IMG/VR virus record: IMGVR_UViG_3300020020_000052
Coordinates: 1-47,851 of that record
Direction: 5' to 3' (one strand)
DNA from: a virus
DNA length: 47,851 nucleotides
Positions within the stretch are counted from its first letter, which is position 1; the number at the start of each line of letters is the position of its first letter. Shown in pieces: positions 17,254 to 24,829 of the stretch. Position numbers and translations under genes: made by a program. The notes beneath the pieces were generated by a model. The model was not told the origin of the DNA. It saw nothing but the letters and a program-made list of their open reading frames with translations, and did no database searches.

Positions 17254-17908
17254 TGTCGGTGCTCCTACGGCGCTTGCGGCGCCTCAGTGTTGCGGATCGT
17301 TTAGCCGTCTGTTCACTGTGCAATTCCCGCGCCTTGGTCCGGGCCGCGCGCCTGGCCGGCAACTCGCCCTTGGCCGGGGCCTCCGGCTTGTCGGGCTCAA
17401 TCTCCACGGCGATCTGAGCCCGGACTTCGTAAATATTCGGGAACTCGGCCGTGCTGCCCGATGCCCCTTCCTTGCCCAGGTCGAGGCTGGTCTGGATATG
17501 GACAGGGACCACGACGTTGACCGCGGCCTTGTCGCTGAACACGTTGGGGTTGCGCTTGCCGGCCGACCAGCGGGCGCCCTGGGCGTAGAGGTCAAGTTTC
17601 CGCACGTCGTGCCCTGTCATCTCGGAATTGTCCAGGGCGGAGCGCAGCCGGTCGAGAACATCGTCCTCCAGGGCGAACGCGGACATTTCGCGGGCCTTGG
17701 CGAACAGCATGGCCAGCCCCGTGTCCTGCATCACCCAGGACAGGAAGGCTTCCTTGGACGGCATACCGGGCCGGCGCTCGATTGAGGCCAGCGTCTGGCC
17801 GAAAGCCAGCGCCTCGCACACCTCATAGGCGCGCGGACGGTCGACCTGGGTCCCCATAGGGGCCACCGGGACCAGCGCGGTCGGGGTCTGCGGCGTTTCG
17901 TCACTCAT
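17195..17908 (-). CDS. Terminase small subunit-like protein
   Basis: 237 aa from the ATG that overlaps the helicase stop by 8 nt. Residues ~30-100 (YEVCEALAFGQTLASIERRPGMP in outline, LSWVMQDTGLAMLFAKARE) have the HTH-plus-helix pattern of phage TerS proteins that recognise the packaging site. The C-terminus is very basic (KRSATLRRRKRRR). Position just ahead of terL supports the call. The last ~20 codons overlap the next gene. Confidence 0.65.
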   Translation of the reverse strand: MSDETPQTPTALVPVAPMGTQVDRPRAYEVCEALAFGQTLASIERRPGMPSKEAFLSWVMQDTGLAMLFAKAREMSAFALEDDVLDRLRSALDNSEMTGHDVRKLDLYAQGARWSAGKRNPNVFSDKAAVNVVVPVHIQTSLDLGKEGASGSTAEFPNIYEVRAQIAVEIEPDKPEAPAKGELPARRAARTKARELHSEQTAKRSATLRRRKRRRSTDNGEANPAVPGTPLEPSPFE

Positions 17909-19001
17909 CTTCGTCGTCCGAGGTGCAAACCTGTACGTTTGGGCCCGTTCCAGCGACATATTCGGGGTCCAAGGCCCACACCCAGCCTATACCCGGTTGT
18001 TTAAACGCTGTCACCACCCCTTTCCGGGCCCGCTTGACCGTCGCCTCGGTGAAACCGGCCTGTGTGACGTCCTCAAAGGCCTGAATTGCGGGCTTTGAGC
18101 CGTCCCGGAGGTAGTCGTGGAGCCATTCCCGGCACTTTGCGAGCATCTTAGGCACAACTGTTGTCTTTCCTGGGTTGTTTTCGCCCGCATCGTAAGGTCC
18201 GGTCCACGAAAGGATGCCAACTTCGTTGTCTTTCTCGGGCGGAGGGTCGATCCGGTACGCAAAAGCCTGTCCTACCTTGCCGATGTTGCCCTTGATTCGA
18301 GCCACGAACGTCACGCCGTCCTTGCCTTTCATGACGCCGACCTCGGAACGACAGTTTCCGGTGATGTCGATGGTCCCCAGGCCGTCGAAGATGGAGCTGG
18401 TACCGGGCTTGCCGGACGCTTTGCGCTTGTGCCGGGCGATCAGGAAGGCCACGTTCTGCTCGACGGCAATGACGCGGAGCAAATCCGACCAGTCGCGCGT
18501 CTCATTGGCCCGGTGCAGGTCAACGCCAGTGCCCGTCCAGCTCTGCATAGGGTCCAGGGTGACGAAGCCGATGCCCTGGTCGGCAATGTAGCGGCTCATC
18601 CACTTGGCCGCGTTGCCGTCGACGACCTCGCGCTTGTCCGTGACGTGGACCATGCGCATGTCGGCGCCCTGCTGGCGGAGCCGCCAGACAATCACGTCCT
18701 CGGCGTTGTCCTCTGCGTTGAGCATCCAGCAGCGCATAGGCTCGCGTTTAACCGCGCTCGGCTGGTCTTCCTCCCCTGGAAGCAACCTCCCAGTCGAGAG
18801 GGCGGCGACAATGTCGCACATGACCGTGGACTTCCCTATGCCAGGGTCCCCGGTCATCATGTTGATGGCTCGCCGCATGATAAACGGCTTCCAGAGCCAA
18901 TCGATCTTCTTGGGTGCAATGTCGCATGCCAGCCGCACGATGAAACGCTTGGCGGCGGAAACAGTGACAGTTGGTCGGCTTGGTGGCCCGTCTGCTGGCA
19001 T
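17901..19001 (-). CDS. RepA/AAA_25-type hexameric helicase or ATPase
   Basis: 366 aa. Walker A GDPGIGKST is at 51-59, Walker B FVTLD at Asp150, and an ARHKRK/GS-type sensor region follows near 195-205. The C-terminal ~80 residues look like a winged helix. This is the RecA-like fold of plasmid RepA and related phage helicases, so it probably unwinds DNA at the origin. It is the first gene of the leftward late-type operon, beside the 1.2-kb non-coding region. GGGGAG sits 6 nt before the ATG. It is unusual to find it ahead of terminase instead of with the polymerase genes. Confidence 0.7.
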   Translation of the reverse strand: MPADGPPSRPTVTVSAAKRFIVRLACDIAPKKIDWLWKPFIMRRAINMMTGDPGIGKSTVMCDIVAALSTGRLLPGEEDQPSAVKREPMRCWMLNAEDNAEDVIVWRLRQQGADMRMVHVTDKREVVDGNAAKWMSRYIADQGIGFVTLDPMQSWTGTGVDLHRANETRDWSDLLRVIAVEQNVAFLIARHKRKASGKPGTSSIFDGLGTIDITGNCRSEVGVMKGKDGVTFVARIKGNIGKVGQAFAYRIDPPPEKDNEVGILSWTGPYDAGENNPGKTTVVPKMLAKCREWLHDYLRDGSKPAIQAFEDVTQAGFTEATVKRARKGVVTAFKQPGIGWVWALDPEYVAGTGPNVQVCTSDDEDE

Positions 19002-19302
19002 TGGCTCCCCTGAACTCAGCTTGAGGTGCCGCCTTGTAGACGGTCCGGGGCCCCCTGAAAATGCGGCCGTTTGTCCCGCCTGAAAGCCCGTAAATACGAT
19101 GGGCGCTGAATATGCCCGTAAATGCGTAGGGGTTCAGGTTCATCGTCCCTATAGGAAAACAAGATGAGCCACTAGTTGAAATCTACTCGCTACGCTCGAC
19201 TCGCTACACTCACCCGCTCATGATCCCCGCATGGCTGGTTGCCATGCGAGCGATGAGCCCCTTGAGCCAGACCAAAATCCCAAGGCCTCCCCCACAGGCC
19301 CC

Positions 19303-19505
19303 TGAGTCAGAAGAGTATCTTGTACAGTTCCCTGGCCTGGTTGCAGCCCCAGTTGCGGTATCGGACCAACGCTGCACCGGCCCCGGCCCCTGCCCCTGAC
19401 CGGTCCCTCCGGGCTGGCACAGCCAGTCCTCAGGCCCGAATGCCGCAACTCTCCCCCGCCTCCCTTACAAGGACCCTGTACAGTACAGGATACTCTTCTG
19501 ACTCA
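19303..19505. repeat. Long imperfect inverted repeat in the non-coding region
   Basis: The outer arms 19303-19325 and 19483-19505 match at 22 of 23 bp (TGAGTCAGAAGAGTATC is common to both, then C or T, then TGTAC). A second pair, with AGTTGCGG in both, lies inside at about 19351-19363 and 19434-19450. The loop is GC-rich. As RNA it would fold into a long interrupted hairpin; as DNA it could be a cruciform or protein-binding dyad. Confidence 0.7.
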
Positions 19506-20071
19506 CGGGGGCGCGGGGCAAGGCCCCGTTCTGGCGCGGGGGGCGCGGGGAGGCCGCGTCGTGTTGTTCAGCACACGCCCCAATAGAGTTACCTGTATGG
19601 TAATTTTGCCCCGCAGGGGCATGCTTCACGCACAGACCAATCCTTTATGACGTCCCCTGATCAATATAGTGCACAGCCATGGTGACTGTCTGGGGCCCCG
19701 GCACCGTCCCCGCGTGCGAGGCGGCGGCCTGGGGGAAGCGGGCCCGCCGGCCCGGCCCCCCTGCACAGCGTTCACTTCCTCGGGCCCGGCCCCGGCCTAG
19801 CACGCGCGCCGCGAAACGCACAAGCAGAGGCATCGCCGCCGGCCAGCGCAAACGAACAGAGGGCGAACGTTTCCATAATGGTGCTTATGCGAATGGGGTA
19901 AGTGCCCTTTCCGGACCCCTCGCGTCTCAGCCGTGTTGTATCAGCGCAAGGTGCTCAAACGTAGAGTTCCGTGTCCGGAGCTTCGCTGCCAGGCAGAGGC
20001 GCGGTAAAGGGTGACCCGCACCCACCACAACATGCAGTGTATCGCCTCCCCACGGAACACCATGGGTTGTA

Positions 20072-20085
20072 TGGGCAATTGCCCA
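20072..20085. promoter_or_regulatory. 14-bp perfect palindrome
   Basis: TGGGCAATTGCCCA lies 145 bp upstream of the first rightward gene, next to a second small dyad GTCTT-ATAC-AAGAC. It could be an operator for the rightward early transcript. No bound protein can be named. Confidence 0.4.
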
Positions 20086-20229
20086 CGGCCAGGTCTTATA
20101 CAAGACCCTGCGCTAGGGGTGCGACAGCTGGCCGCACCACGCGCCAGGGATAGGGCGTGACAGTGGCCGCGATTAAACGCATTGTGACCGTGTTGGGGCC
20201 ACGGGGCCCCGCAACGGGAGCATGCAACC

Positions 20230-20568
20230 ATGTCGCAGATAGAGAACGTCATCATTCCACCCGGTCGCACGGTCGCCACGGGTGTCCAGCGCCTTGACCC
20301 TTGGACCGGATGGAAGGCCATTGAGATCGAAGCTTTCCGCACCCGGCGGCGCAACAATGTCATGGTCCGCTACCGGGCCCGCACCAAAGATGGCCAGTGG
20401 ACTAGCGGCGGATCGTGGCTCACGCTTCAGGGCGCCTTGTCATTCATCCGTTGGGAGGCCGACAACACGCCGCGCCTCTACCGCTGGCTTCCCGAGTTGC
20501 AGACCCAACGGGCGCGTGACCTTGACCCGGCCCCGCACACGGTCCCGGTGTACTTCGCGCATGAGTGA
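20230..20568 (+). CDS. First rightward early protein, unknown function
   Basis: 112 aa, rich in Trp and Arg (LDPWTGWKAIEIEAF, RRRNNVMVRYRARTKDGQW), probably a small all-beta/helix domain. GGGAG lies 9 nt before the ATG. As the first gene after the non-coding region it should be among the earliest expressed, a position where phages often keep host-takeover proteins. The family is not recognised. An operator-like 12-mer lies 9 nt after its stop. Confidence 0.6.
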   Translation: MSQIENVIIPPGRTVATGVQRLDPWTGWKAIEIEAFRTRRRNNVMVRYRARTKDGQWTSGGSWLTLQGALSFIRWEADNTPRLYRWLPELQTQRARDLDPAPHTVPVYFAHE

Positions 20569-20576
20569 GTGGAACT

Positions 20577-20620
20577 GAGTTTAAACGCGAGCGTTAAGGG
20601 CCCGTTAACCCGCGGGCCCT
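20577..20620 (+). terminator. Operator-like 12-mer followed by a strong hairpin
   Basis: GAGTTTAAACGC (20577-20588) is followed by AGGGCCCG-8-CGGGCCCT (20597-20620), an 8-bp GC stem. It is followed by ATTCTCATTCT and not a clean T-run, so it may be a weak terminator or an RNA processing site between two early genes. Confidence 0.4.
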
Positions 20621-20682
20621 ATTCTCATTCTGGCGCGGCGCGTGGTGCGTCGTGTTGCATCAACACAACGGGAGTGCCTGAA

Positions 20683-21879
20683 ATGTGCAGTCTATGCAAC
20701 AATCTGATCGCGGATGGCGATCATCACGCGGCGGCCTATTCGGCCGGTGACAAGCCCAAGCTCCGGACCAAGGCCAAGCGGGCCAAGTCCCGAGTTGTAA
20801 AGGCCAAAGTATCCGGCAAGTCTAAGCGGGTCCGCTTGGGCCGGGGCGTGACCCATGAGCAGTACATCGCTAGTATCTACAAGCTGGCCCTGGCTGCGGC
20901 GCATCTGTCGCCAGCGGACCGGAAACTGATCGGCAACATTAAACTCACCTATGGGGCCGGCCCCGATGGCGTGCGCGGCGTCACCTACTATCACCGTTGG
21001 CAGAAAAAGCCCAAGGCCGACGCAGTGTGCTTTGTGGCTGTGTGCGCGACCGGGCAAGAGTCGCATGTGCAAGTCTGCGGGACCACGTTGCACGAGCTTG
21101 GCCATGTCATGTGCGGGCCGGGCGTTGGCCATGGCCTGCCGTGGCTTGATGCCTGTATGCGCCTTGGCCTTGGCCGTGGTGCTGCGCCCCATCAAGACGC
21201 TGCCACGGTCGGCAAGGCCACGATCAAGCTCGGTGACGTCAAGCCGATCCAGGCCGCGGGCACGTCCTACGAGTGGGAGATGTTCCACCCGGCCATTCGG
21301 GAGAAATTGAAGGCGCTCCCCACGCCAACGGATGGCGCGCCGATCCAGGGAGGGGCCGGGCTTGGTGGCTTGTTCGGCATGCTTGGCGCATGGGGCGGCG
21401 CTTCGCCCAAGCTACGCCCGTGCGGCGCTGGATGGGGTGCCCGTGGTGGTAAGTCGCGCGGCAAAGGTTCAGGGTCCCGGTTGCTCCTATGGGAGTGCTC
21501 TTGTGATCCGGTCGTGAAGATCAGGCATAGCGGCCGTGACCTGGATTGTACCTGCAATAAGTGCAAGTCCAAGTTTGAGTTGCAGGAAGACAGTCTGCCG
21601 CCGGCCCATGGGACAGGCATGGGCAACGTCGCGCCCGTGGCCAAGATTGCCAGGGCCAAGCGGCGCCCGGCCAAGGGCGTCAAGTCCAAGGTCGTGCGGC
21701 GGCGGCACAACAAGACCGGTACCCTTGTCCGCAAAGGCAAGGCCACGGCCAAGCGGTCGCCCAAGGCCAAGCCCGTCAAGCCCGCCAAGGGCAAGCGCCT
21801 TGGTCGCGTCAAGCCGTCAGAGTTGGCCCTTGGCAAGGCCTTGGCGGGTGTTCACAAACCGTTAGGGAAAAAGGCCTAG
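20683..21879 (+). CDS. SprT-like zinc metalloprotease with lysine-rich tail
   Basis: 398 aa from the ATG at 20683, with GGGAG 8 nt upstream. The active-site motif HELGH is at 137-141, with a further His150 in GVGHG as probable third zinc ligand; SprT/Spartan proteins have this arrangement. Residues ~268-300 form a Cys-rich zinc ribbon (WECSC, then CTCNKC). The N-terminus starts MCSLC. The last ~90 residues are repeats of Lys/Ala/Pro-rich peptides like those of histone H1 and should bind DNA. By analogy with Spartan it may digest proteins on DNA, possibly host or crosslinked proteins. The fold is by motif; the role is inferred. Confidence 0.65.
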   Translation: MCSLCNNLIADGDHHAAAYSAGDKPKLRTKAKRAKSRVVKAKVSGKSKRVRLGRGVTHEQYIASIYKLALAAAHLSPADRKLIGNIKLTYGAGPDGVRGVTYYHRWQKKPKADAVCFVAVCATGQESHVQVCGTTLHELGHVMCGPGVGHGLPWLDACMRLGLGRGAAPHQDAATVGKATIKLGDVKPIQAAGTSYEWEMFHPAIREKLKALPTPTDGAPIQGGAGLGGLFGMLGAWGGASPKLRPCGAGWGARGGKSRGKGSGSRLLLWECSCDPVVKIRHSGRDLDCTCNKCKSKFELQEDSLPPAHGTGMGNVAPVAKIARAKRRPAKGVKSKVVRRRHNKTGTLVRKGKATAKRSPKAKPVKPAKGKRLGRVKPSELALGKALAGVHKPLGKKA

Positions 21880-21886
21880 GGTAGTC

Positions 21887-21933
21887 GAGTTTAAACGGGG
21901 AGGGGTTGGCCCTCCCCTATCGCGTTTAAACGA
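21887..21933 (+). promoter_or_regulatory. Two operator-like 12-mers flanking a hairpin
   Basis: GAGTTTAAACGG (21887-21898) and GCGTTTAAACGA (21922-21933) flank an 8-bp stem GGGGAGGG/CCCTCCCC (about 21896-21918). The whole gap between the protease gene and the next gene consists of these elements, an arrangement suited to ending one transcript and controlling the next. Confidence 0.5.
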
Positions 21934-21944
21934 TGGAGGGACAG

Positions 21945-22322
21945 ATGTCCATGCAACTCAGGATACGCCGTACATACACATACGTTGGAACCTACAGTCA
22001 CCTCGACTTGTGGGACGTGCTGGACTGCCGCGCCGAATGCATCGGTTTTCAGGACGTGCCGCTGGCCGAGGTGGAGGAGGATGACCTTTGCGAGCCGCAG
22101 TGCAAGCAAATCTGGTTCTTGGTCACGGCTCCAGGCGAGAATGCCTTACCGTCTGACGCCGATCTGCAAAAGGCGCTAGAGGACGAGCACACGTCCCAAG
22201 GGTGCGCGCATGAGTGGGATTGCTGCGGTTGCCGGAGCTACAGCGCGGAAGCTGAGCAGCTGTTCAAGTCGGAGGATCGGCAACTGTGGAAGGTGGTGCA
22301 GAGTAGCAGCCGCAACTATTGA
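21945..22322 (+). CDS. Early protein of unknown function, Cys-rich C-terminus
   Basis: 125 aa from the ATG at 21945, which has GGAGGGA 5 nt upstream; an in-frame ATG at 21933 lacks a ribosome-binding site. The N-terminal half is strand-rich (IRRTYTYVGTYSHLDLW). The C-terminal half has clustered Cys and His (GCAHEWDCCGCRSY) that could bind zinc. The family is not recognised. It ends facing the minus-strand island. Confidence 0.6.
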   Translation: MSMQLRIRRTYTYVGTYSHLDLWDVLDCRAECIGFQDVPLAEVEEDDLCEPQCKQIWFLVTAPGENALPSDADLQKALEDEHTSQGCAHEWDCCGCRSYSAEAEQLFKSEDRQLWKVVQSSSRNY

Positions 22323-22324
22323 GG

Positions 22325-22425
22325 CCCACAGTTTCGCAAAAGTGTGGGTAAAGGGGAGGGCCGTGATGCGGGGACAACCGGCCCTCCCCCAGGCCTGGAA
22401 GGGGGACTATCCTTTCCGGGCTTTT
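22325..22425 (+). terminator. Terminator cluster between convergent genes
   Basis: Three hairpins lie in the gap. CCCACA/TGTGGG is at 22325-22348. GGGGAGGGCCG/CGGCCCTCCCC, an 11-bp stem, is at 22353-22389. GCCTGGAAGG pairs with CCTTTCCGGGC at 22393-22421 and is followed by TTTT. The last is a good intrinsic terminator for rightward transcription, and the 11-bp stem would work in both directions. Confidence 0.65.
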
Positions 22426-22432
22426 CCTGTCG

Positions 22433-22687
22433 TCACTCGTCGTATTGGCGGCGACGACGCGCGTTTTCATCGTAAACTTCAGAGAACGTCTTTTGCTTCG
22501 GCCGGGCTTTTCTATTGGCGAGATATTGCTTGAGGCATTCCAGGCGCCGCATGCGGGCCATCTCTATATAAGCCTCGATTAGCTTCCGCCCGAGCGCGGG
22601 GTTTTTGCCCTCCTCCGCGTTTAAGCGCGCAAGCCAAATCTTCTCGCCGCGTCGCAGCTGCAAGGCTATCTGTGACCTGTGGAACAT
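22433..22687 (-). CDS. Small basic helical protein
   Basis: 84 aa, Arg/Lys-rich and helical (LQLRRGEKIWLARLNAEEG; RRLECLKQYLANRK), last gene of the minus-strand island. GGAGG lies 9 nt upstream. Not recognised; possibly nucleic-acid binding by its charge. A GCGTTTAAGCGC element (22617-22628) lies in the coding sequence. Confidence 0.5.
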   Translation of the reverse strand: MFHRSQIALQLRRGEKIWLARLNAEEGKNPALGRKLIEAYIEMARMRRLECLKQYLANRKARPKQKTFSEVYDENARRRRQYDE

Positions 22688-22710
22688 GGGGGCGGAGCCT
22701 CCACCTAAGA

Positions 22711-22893
22711 TTAATTCATCCTGCGGCTGTCAAACTCTTGATCCTTGCCCCACGCTACCTCTTCACGGAGGTTTACAAGAAAGCCTTTGGCGAGTTCGAT
22801 GCGTGCGAGCTGCAATGCTTCCTCAACCGGCCGCAAGAAACGGGCGAGGTGGTCCATGTTGTTCTCGCCGCCCCAGATGTCTACAACGATCAT
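22711..22893 (-). CDS. 60-aa protein of the minus-strand island
   Basis: Starts MIVVDIWGGENNMDHL with GGAGG 8 nt upstream. The middle is a leucine-rich helix (FLRPVEEALQLARIELAKG). Not recognised. A TTTGACA within its 3' end could be a -35 box for the next gene, but no good -10 follows. Confidence 0.45.
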   Translation of the reverse strand: MIVVDIWGGENNMDHLARFLRPVEEALQLARIELAKGFLVNLREEVAWGKDQEFDSRRMN

Positions 22894-22940
22894 AGAGCAG
22901 CCTCCAGGCGAAGGGTGGGCGGGACCGTGGGGGGCACGGC

Positions 22941-22969
22941 GTGAACGGGTGAGGGAAGTAGCCGTTCAC
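22941..22969. repeat. 8-bp inverted repeat in a small intergenic gap
   Basis: GTGAACGG and CCGTTCAC are perfect arms separated by 13 bp, between the 148-aa and 60-aa genes. It could be a transcript-end hairpin or an operator; no T-run follows. Confidence 0.35.
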
Positions 22970-23009
22970 TCTAGGGTACAGGGATGCTTCCTAGACCCGC
23001 CCAAGGGGG

Positions 23010-23456
23010 TTAGGCGTCTTTCATTGCTTGGCATGCCTCGTCAATGCCGATGTGCAGCGGGTCGCCAGGCTGGCGTGCGGCGTCATAGGCAACCTTGGCG
23101 GCAATGATGCGTTTGCAGTATGCAAGGCCAGTGGCCGGGACGCCCGCCTCGAATATGCTGAGCCACGCCTTGCACTCGGGGCCAGTACTCCATTCGGTAA
23201 GGCCAGACCAGTGCACGCGGCGTTTGTCGTCATCCAGGAACAACGCCGCGCCCAGCTTGCAGTATGTCGAGGCTTTGGGCTTGTTCCAGCGTTCGCCGCT
23301 GACCTTGGGATTGGTCGTTTGCGAGACGAAGCGGTAACCGTGGCCGGGCTTGTATTCGATCCAGTAACGGATTTTGCAGCGCAGGCGGAACCCGTAGGGG
23401 TAGTCCGCGACAAGGTAGGCAGTTTCGGCCGACGTGTGGCCAGATAGAACTTGCAT
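23010..23456 (-). CDS. Protein of unknown function (minus-strand island)
   Basis: 148 aa. Strand-rich N-terminal half with many aromatic residues (RLRCKIRYWIEYKPGHGY) and a helical C-terminal half ending in acidic/Asp-Ala sequence. It begins 4 nt after the stop of the 77-aa gene. The family is not recognised. Confidence 0.55.
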   Translation of the reverse strand: MQVLSGHTSAETAYLVADYPYGFRLRCKIRYWIEYKPGHGYRFVSQTTNPKVSGERWNKPKASTYCKLGAALFLDDDKRRVHWSGLTEWSTGPECKAWLSIFEAGVPATGLAYCKRIIAAKVAYDAARQPGDPLHIGIDEACQAMKDA

Positions 23457-23460
23457 GGTC

Positions 23461-23694
23461 CTACTCCAGGAGGGGTCGCCACTCTACGGGCAAGTCGCAT
23501 GAGGCGATGGTTGCGAGGTGAGAGGCACGGAGGCGCGTAAGCTCCGCCCGGTGATTGTGGGCGTCCGACATGGCGCCGATAGCGAAGATCGCAGCGGCGC
23601 AGATGGCCCCGCACAGGGCCCCGTCGATGAACGGGTGAAAGCGCGGGTGATGCGCGGAGCGCACGAGTTGCAGCTGTAGGTGATCCCGTTTCAT
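23461..23694 (-). CDS. Small single-pass membrane protein
   Basis: 77 aa. Basic/His-rich N-terminus, one hydrophobic segment (ALCGAICAAAIFAIGAM, residues ~26-42), then a helical tail (HRAELTRLRASHL). This N-in style with a periplasmic helix is seen in many small phage membrane proteins; function unknown. Confidence 0.5.
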   Translation of the reverse strand: MKRDHLQLQLVRSAHHPRFHPFIDGALCGAICAAAIFAIGAMSDAHNHRAELTRLRASHLATIASCDLPVEWRPLLE

Positions 23695-23736
23695 GTGTCC
23701 TCCGCCTAGTGAGCCCCTAGGGTAGCGCCGAAACGT

Positions 23737-24033
23737 TTAACAATCGTTGACTTGATACTGGTCGGCCCCGAGCTGTCTCGCCAGCGTGTGAAAGTCGCCC
23801 CCGTGTTGGATGGCGATAGGCGAGCGGCCGAAGCCTGAGAGGATTTCCGCACCGCAACTGCCACAGCGGAACTTGTCGCTAGACCATAGTTTGTACGGTC
23901 GCCAACGTTCAGGTTGCGCGGTGCCAGGCGCCGGACGTTCCGGCCCCTTGGGCATTCCCTCCATGAAATAAAAGCCGGTCTTTATGCAGCGAAAGAAACG
24001 CTGGCACGGCACACATACAGGTTTGAGGCTCAT
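23737..24033 (-). CDS. Small zinc-finger-type phage protein
   Basis: 98 aa. CVPC near residues 7-10 with Cys16, then CGSC near residue 58, followed by AEILSGFGRSPIA. The pattern of one Cys group, an aromatic FRCIKTGFYF stretch, PYKLW and CGSC-G-E-I-SGFG belongs to a small family I have seen in phages of Proteobacteria, with no assigned function. Its ATG overlaps the stop of the membrane protein gene (ATGA). Confidence 0.6.
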   Translation of the reverse strand: MSLKPVCVPCQRFFRCIKTGFYFMEGMPKGPERPAPGTAQPERWRPYKLWSSDKFRCGSCGAEILSGFGRSPIAIQHGGDFHTLARQLGADQYQVNDC

Positions 24034-24215
24034 CGGTCGGTCCCGAGACGTTGGCGCGTTATTTTGCGTTCGAGCAAATCAACGCGAATGTTGTTGATGG
24101 TGGCGTAGAGCAAGCCGAAGATCAGCAGCATGGTATCGGTGTCCGCGTCTAACCATTGCCCTACGCCGATCATGGCTAAGGCGAGGGCTATTGCGATAAA
24201 CCAGCCGGGGCTCAT
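24030..24215 (-). CDS. 61-aa two-helix membrane protein
   Basis: From the ATG at 24215, which overlaps the stop of the upstream 35-aa gene. Two hydrophobic segments (FIAIALALAMIGVGQW and DTMLLIFGLLYATI) are joined by an acidic turn, followed by a basic tail. Unknown role in the inner membrane. Confidence 0.55.
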   Translation of the reverse strand: MSPGWFIAIALALAMIGVGQWLDADTDTMLLIFGLLYATINNIRVDLLERKITRQRLGTDR

Positions 24216-24319
24216 CGGTGCATTCCCCGTTCGGCCTTCCATGCCTGATCGGCGGCATAGCGGGCCCCGTTGCGAAGTGCGAAAAAGGCAATCACTGCCA
24301 GGATTACAAGCCAGTCCAT
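24212..24319 (-). CDS. 35-aa membrane peptide
   Basis: Starts MDWLVILAVIAFFAL, a hydrophobic segment of ~14 residues, then a charged tail ending KAERGMHR. Its stop overlaps the next ATG (ATGA), and GGGGA lies 8 nt upstream. It is the first gene of the minus-strand island. The coupling is the main support. Confidence 0.5.
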   Translation of the reverse strand: MDWLVILAVIAFFALRNGARYAADQAWKAERGMHR

Positions 24320-24398
24320 GACATTGTCCCCGTGTCATGACTCATGCACTCAGTCCGCACCTTATGCCACGTTCACGGTGCATAGGGGATGGGACAAG

Positions 24399-24438
24399 TT
24401 GACGCAGGGGTGGAACCAAGTTGAGCGCGGTTAAACGC
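24399..24438 (+). promoter_or_regulatory. Possible promoter with operator-like 12-mer
   Basis: TTGACG (24399-24404) is followed 22 bp later by GCGGTTAAACGC (24427-24438). This is 2 bp shorter than the TTGACA-to-palindrome spacing at the scaffold and capsid genes. No good -10 is visible. It would serve the rightward genes that restart after the minus-strand island. Confidence 0.35.
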
Positions 24439-24543
24439 GCTTGCACTACACTGGGGTTGGTGGTGCAACTTGGGTGCGGCATCTGGCCGCATTCCCACGG
24501 CGGACCAGAGTGTGGAACTTCAACCTAACGAAAGGTGGCCCTG

Positions 24544-24804
24544 ATGCCGGAAGAGTTCAGGCCTATCGGCCAATCGACGGCCGCGCATACGCCGGAAGAG
24601 TTCAACATTTGGTTTCGCGATGCGGTGCAGGGCGACTGGTGCGAGTATTGGCGCGGCCTGCTTATGTATGACCGCCTGTGTGAGGCGCCCTATGCGCGGG
24701 AGCAAGCTGGCCTTATCTGGAAGCTCTATGAACAAAGGCTGCTAACGCTGGTGCAAGCGCGCGTCGGGTTTGCGGACTACCTCTACTTGGCTAAACGCGT
24801 TTAA
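24544..24804 (+). CDS. Small early protein, unknown
   Basis: 86 aa from the ATG at 24544 (AAGGTGG 6 nt upstream). Helical, Trp/Tyr-rich (WFRDAVQGDWCEYWRGLLM). Not recognised. Its TAA stop lies inside the only perfect GCGTTTAAACGC in the window (24797-24808), so the element overlaps the gene end. Confidence 0.55.
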   Translation: MPEEFRPIGQSTAAHTPEEFNIWFRDAVQGDWCEYWRGLLMYDRLCEAPYAREQAGLIWKLYEQRLLTLVQARVGFADYLYLAKRV

Positions 24805-24808
24805 ACGC
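24797..24808. promoter_or_regulatory. Perfect copy of the GCGTTTAAACGC element
   Basis: The only 12/12 copy. It contains the stop codon of the preceding gene and lies 21 nt before the next ATG. A degenerate half copy (CTAAACGC) abuts it at 24791. Confidence 0.6.
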
Positions 24809-24829
24809 ACAAACAACGGGAACTGGCAA

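Larger units (their letters stand above)
19002..20229. other. 1.2-kb non-coding region between divergent gene blocks
   Basis: No ORF here has a convincing start or coding character. It contains a long imperfect inverted repeat (19303-19505), short hairpins at 19229-19250 (CGCATGGC/GCCATGCG) and 19608-19622 (TGCCCC/GGGGCA), a 15-bp dyad TTACC-5-GGTAA (19589-19603), a 14-bp perfect palindrome TGGGCAATTGCCCA (20072-20085) and one GCGATTAAACGC copy (20169-20180). It is a good candidate for the replication origin and for the two divergent promoters, though I cannot point to clear -35/-10 boxes. Confidence 0.6.

Noticed and set aside
19044-19143. Minus-strand ORF start at 19143 (131 aa)
   Set aside because: Runs out of frame into the helicase gene and has no homologous look; only its first 48 codons lie in free sequence and no ribosome-binding site is evident.
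19141-19165. CTATAGGGA on the minus strand, resembling the core of a T7-class promoter
   Set aside because: Only the last 9 bases match, no other copy was seen, and no phage RNA polymerase gene is present.
19303-19505. Inverted repeat as ends of a transposable element
   Set aside because: No transposase frame, no flanking target duplication seen, and the middle is too short; kept only as an unexplained repeat.
22711-22740. TTTGACA as -35 box of a promoter for the 84-aa gene
   Set aside because: It lies in codons of the 60-aa gene and the best -10 (TCTTAG) matches at only three positions.
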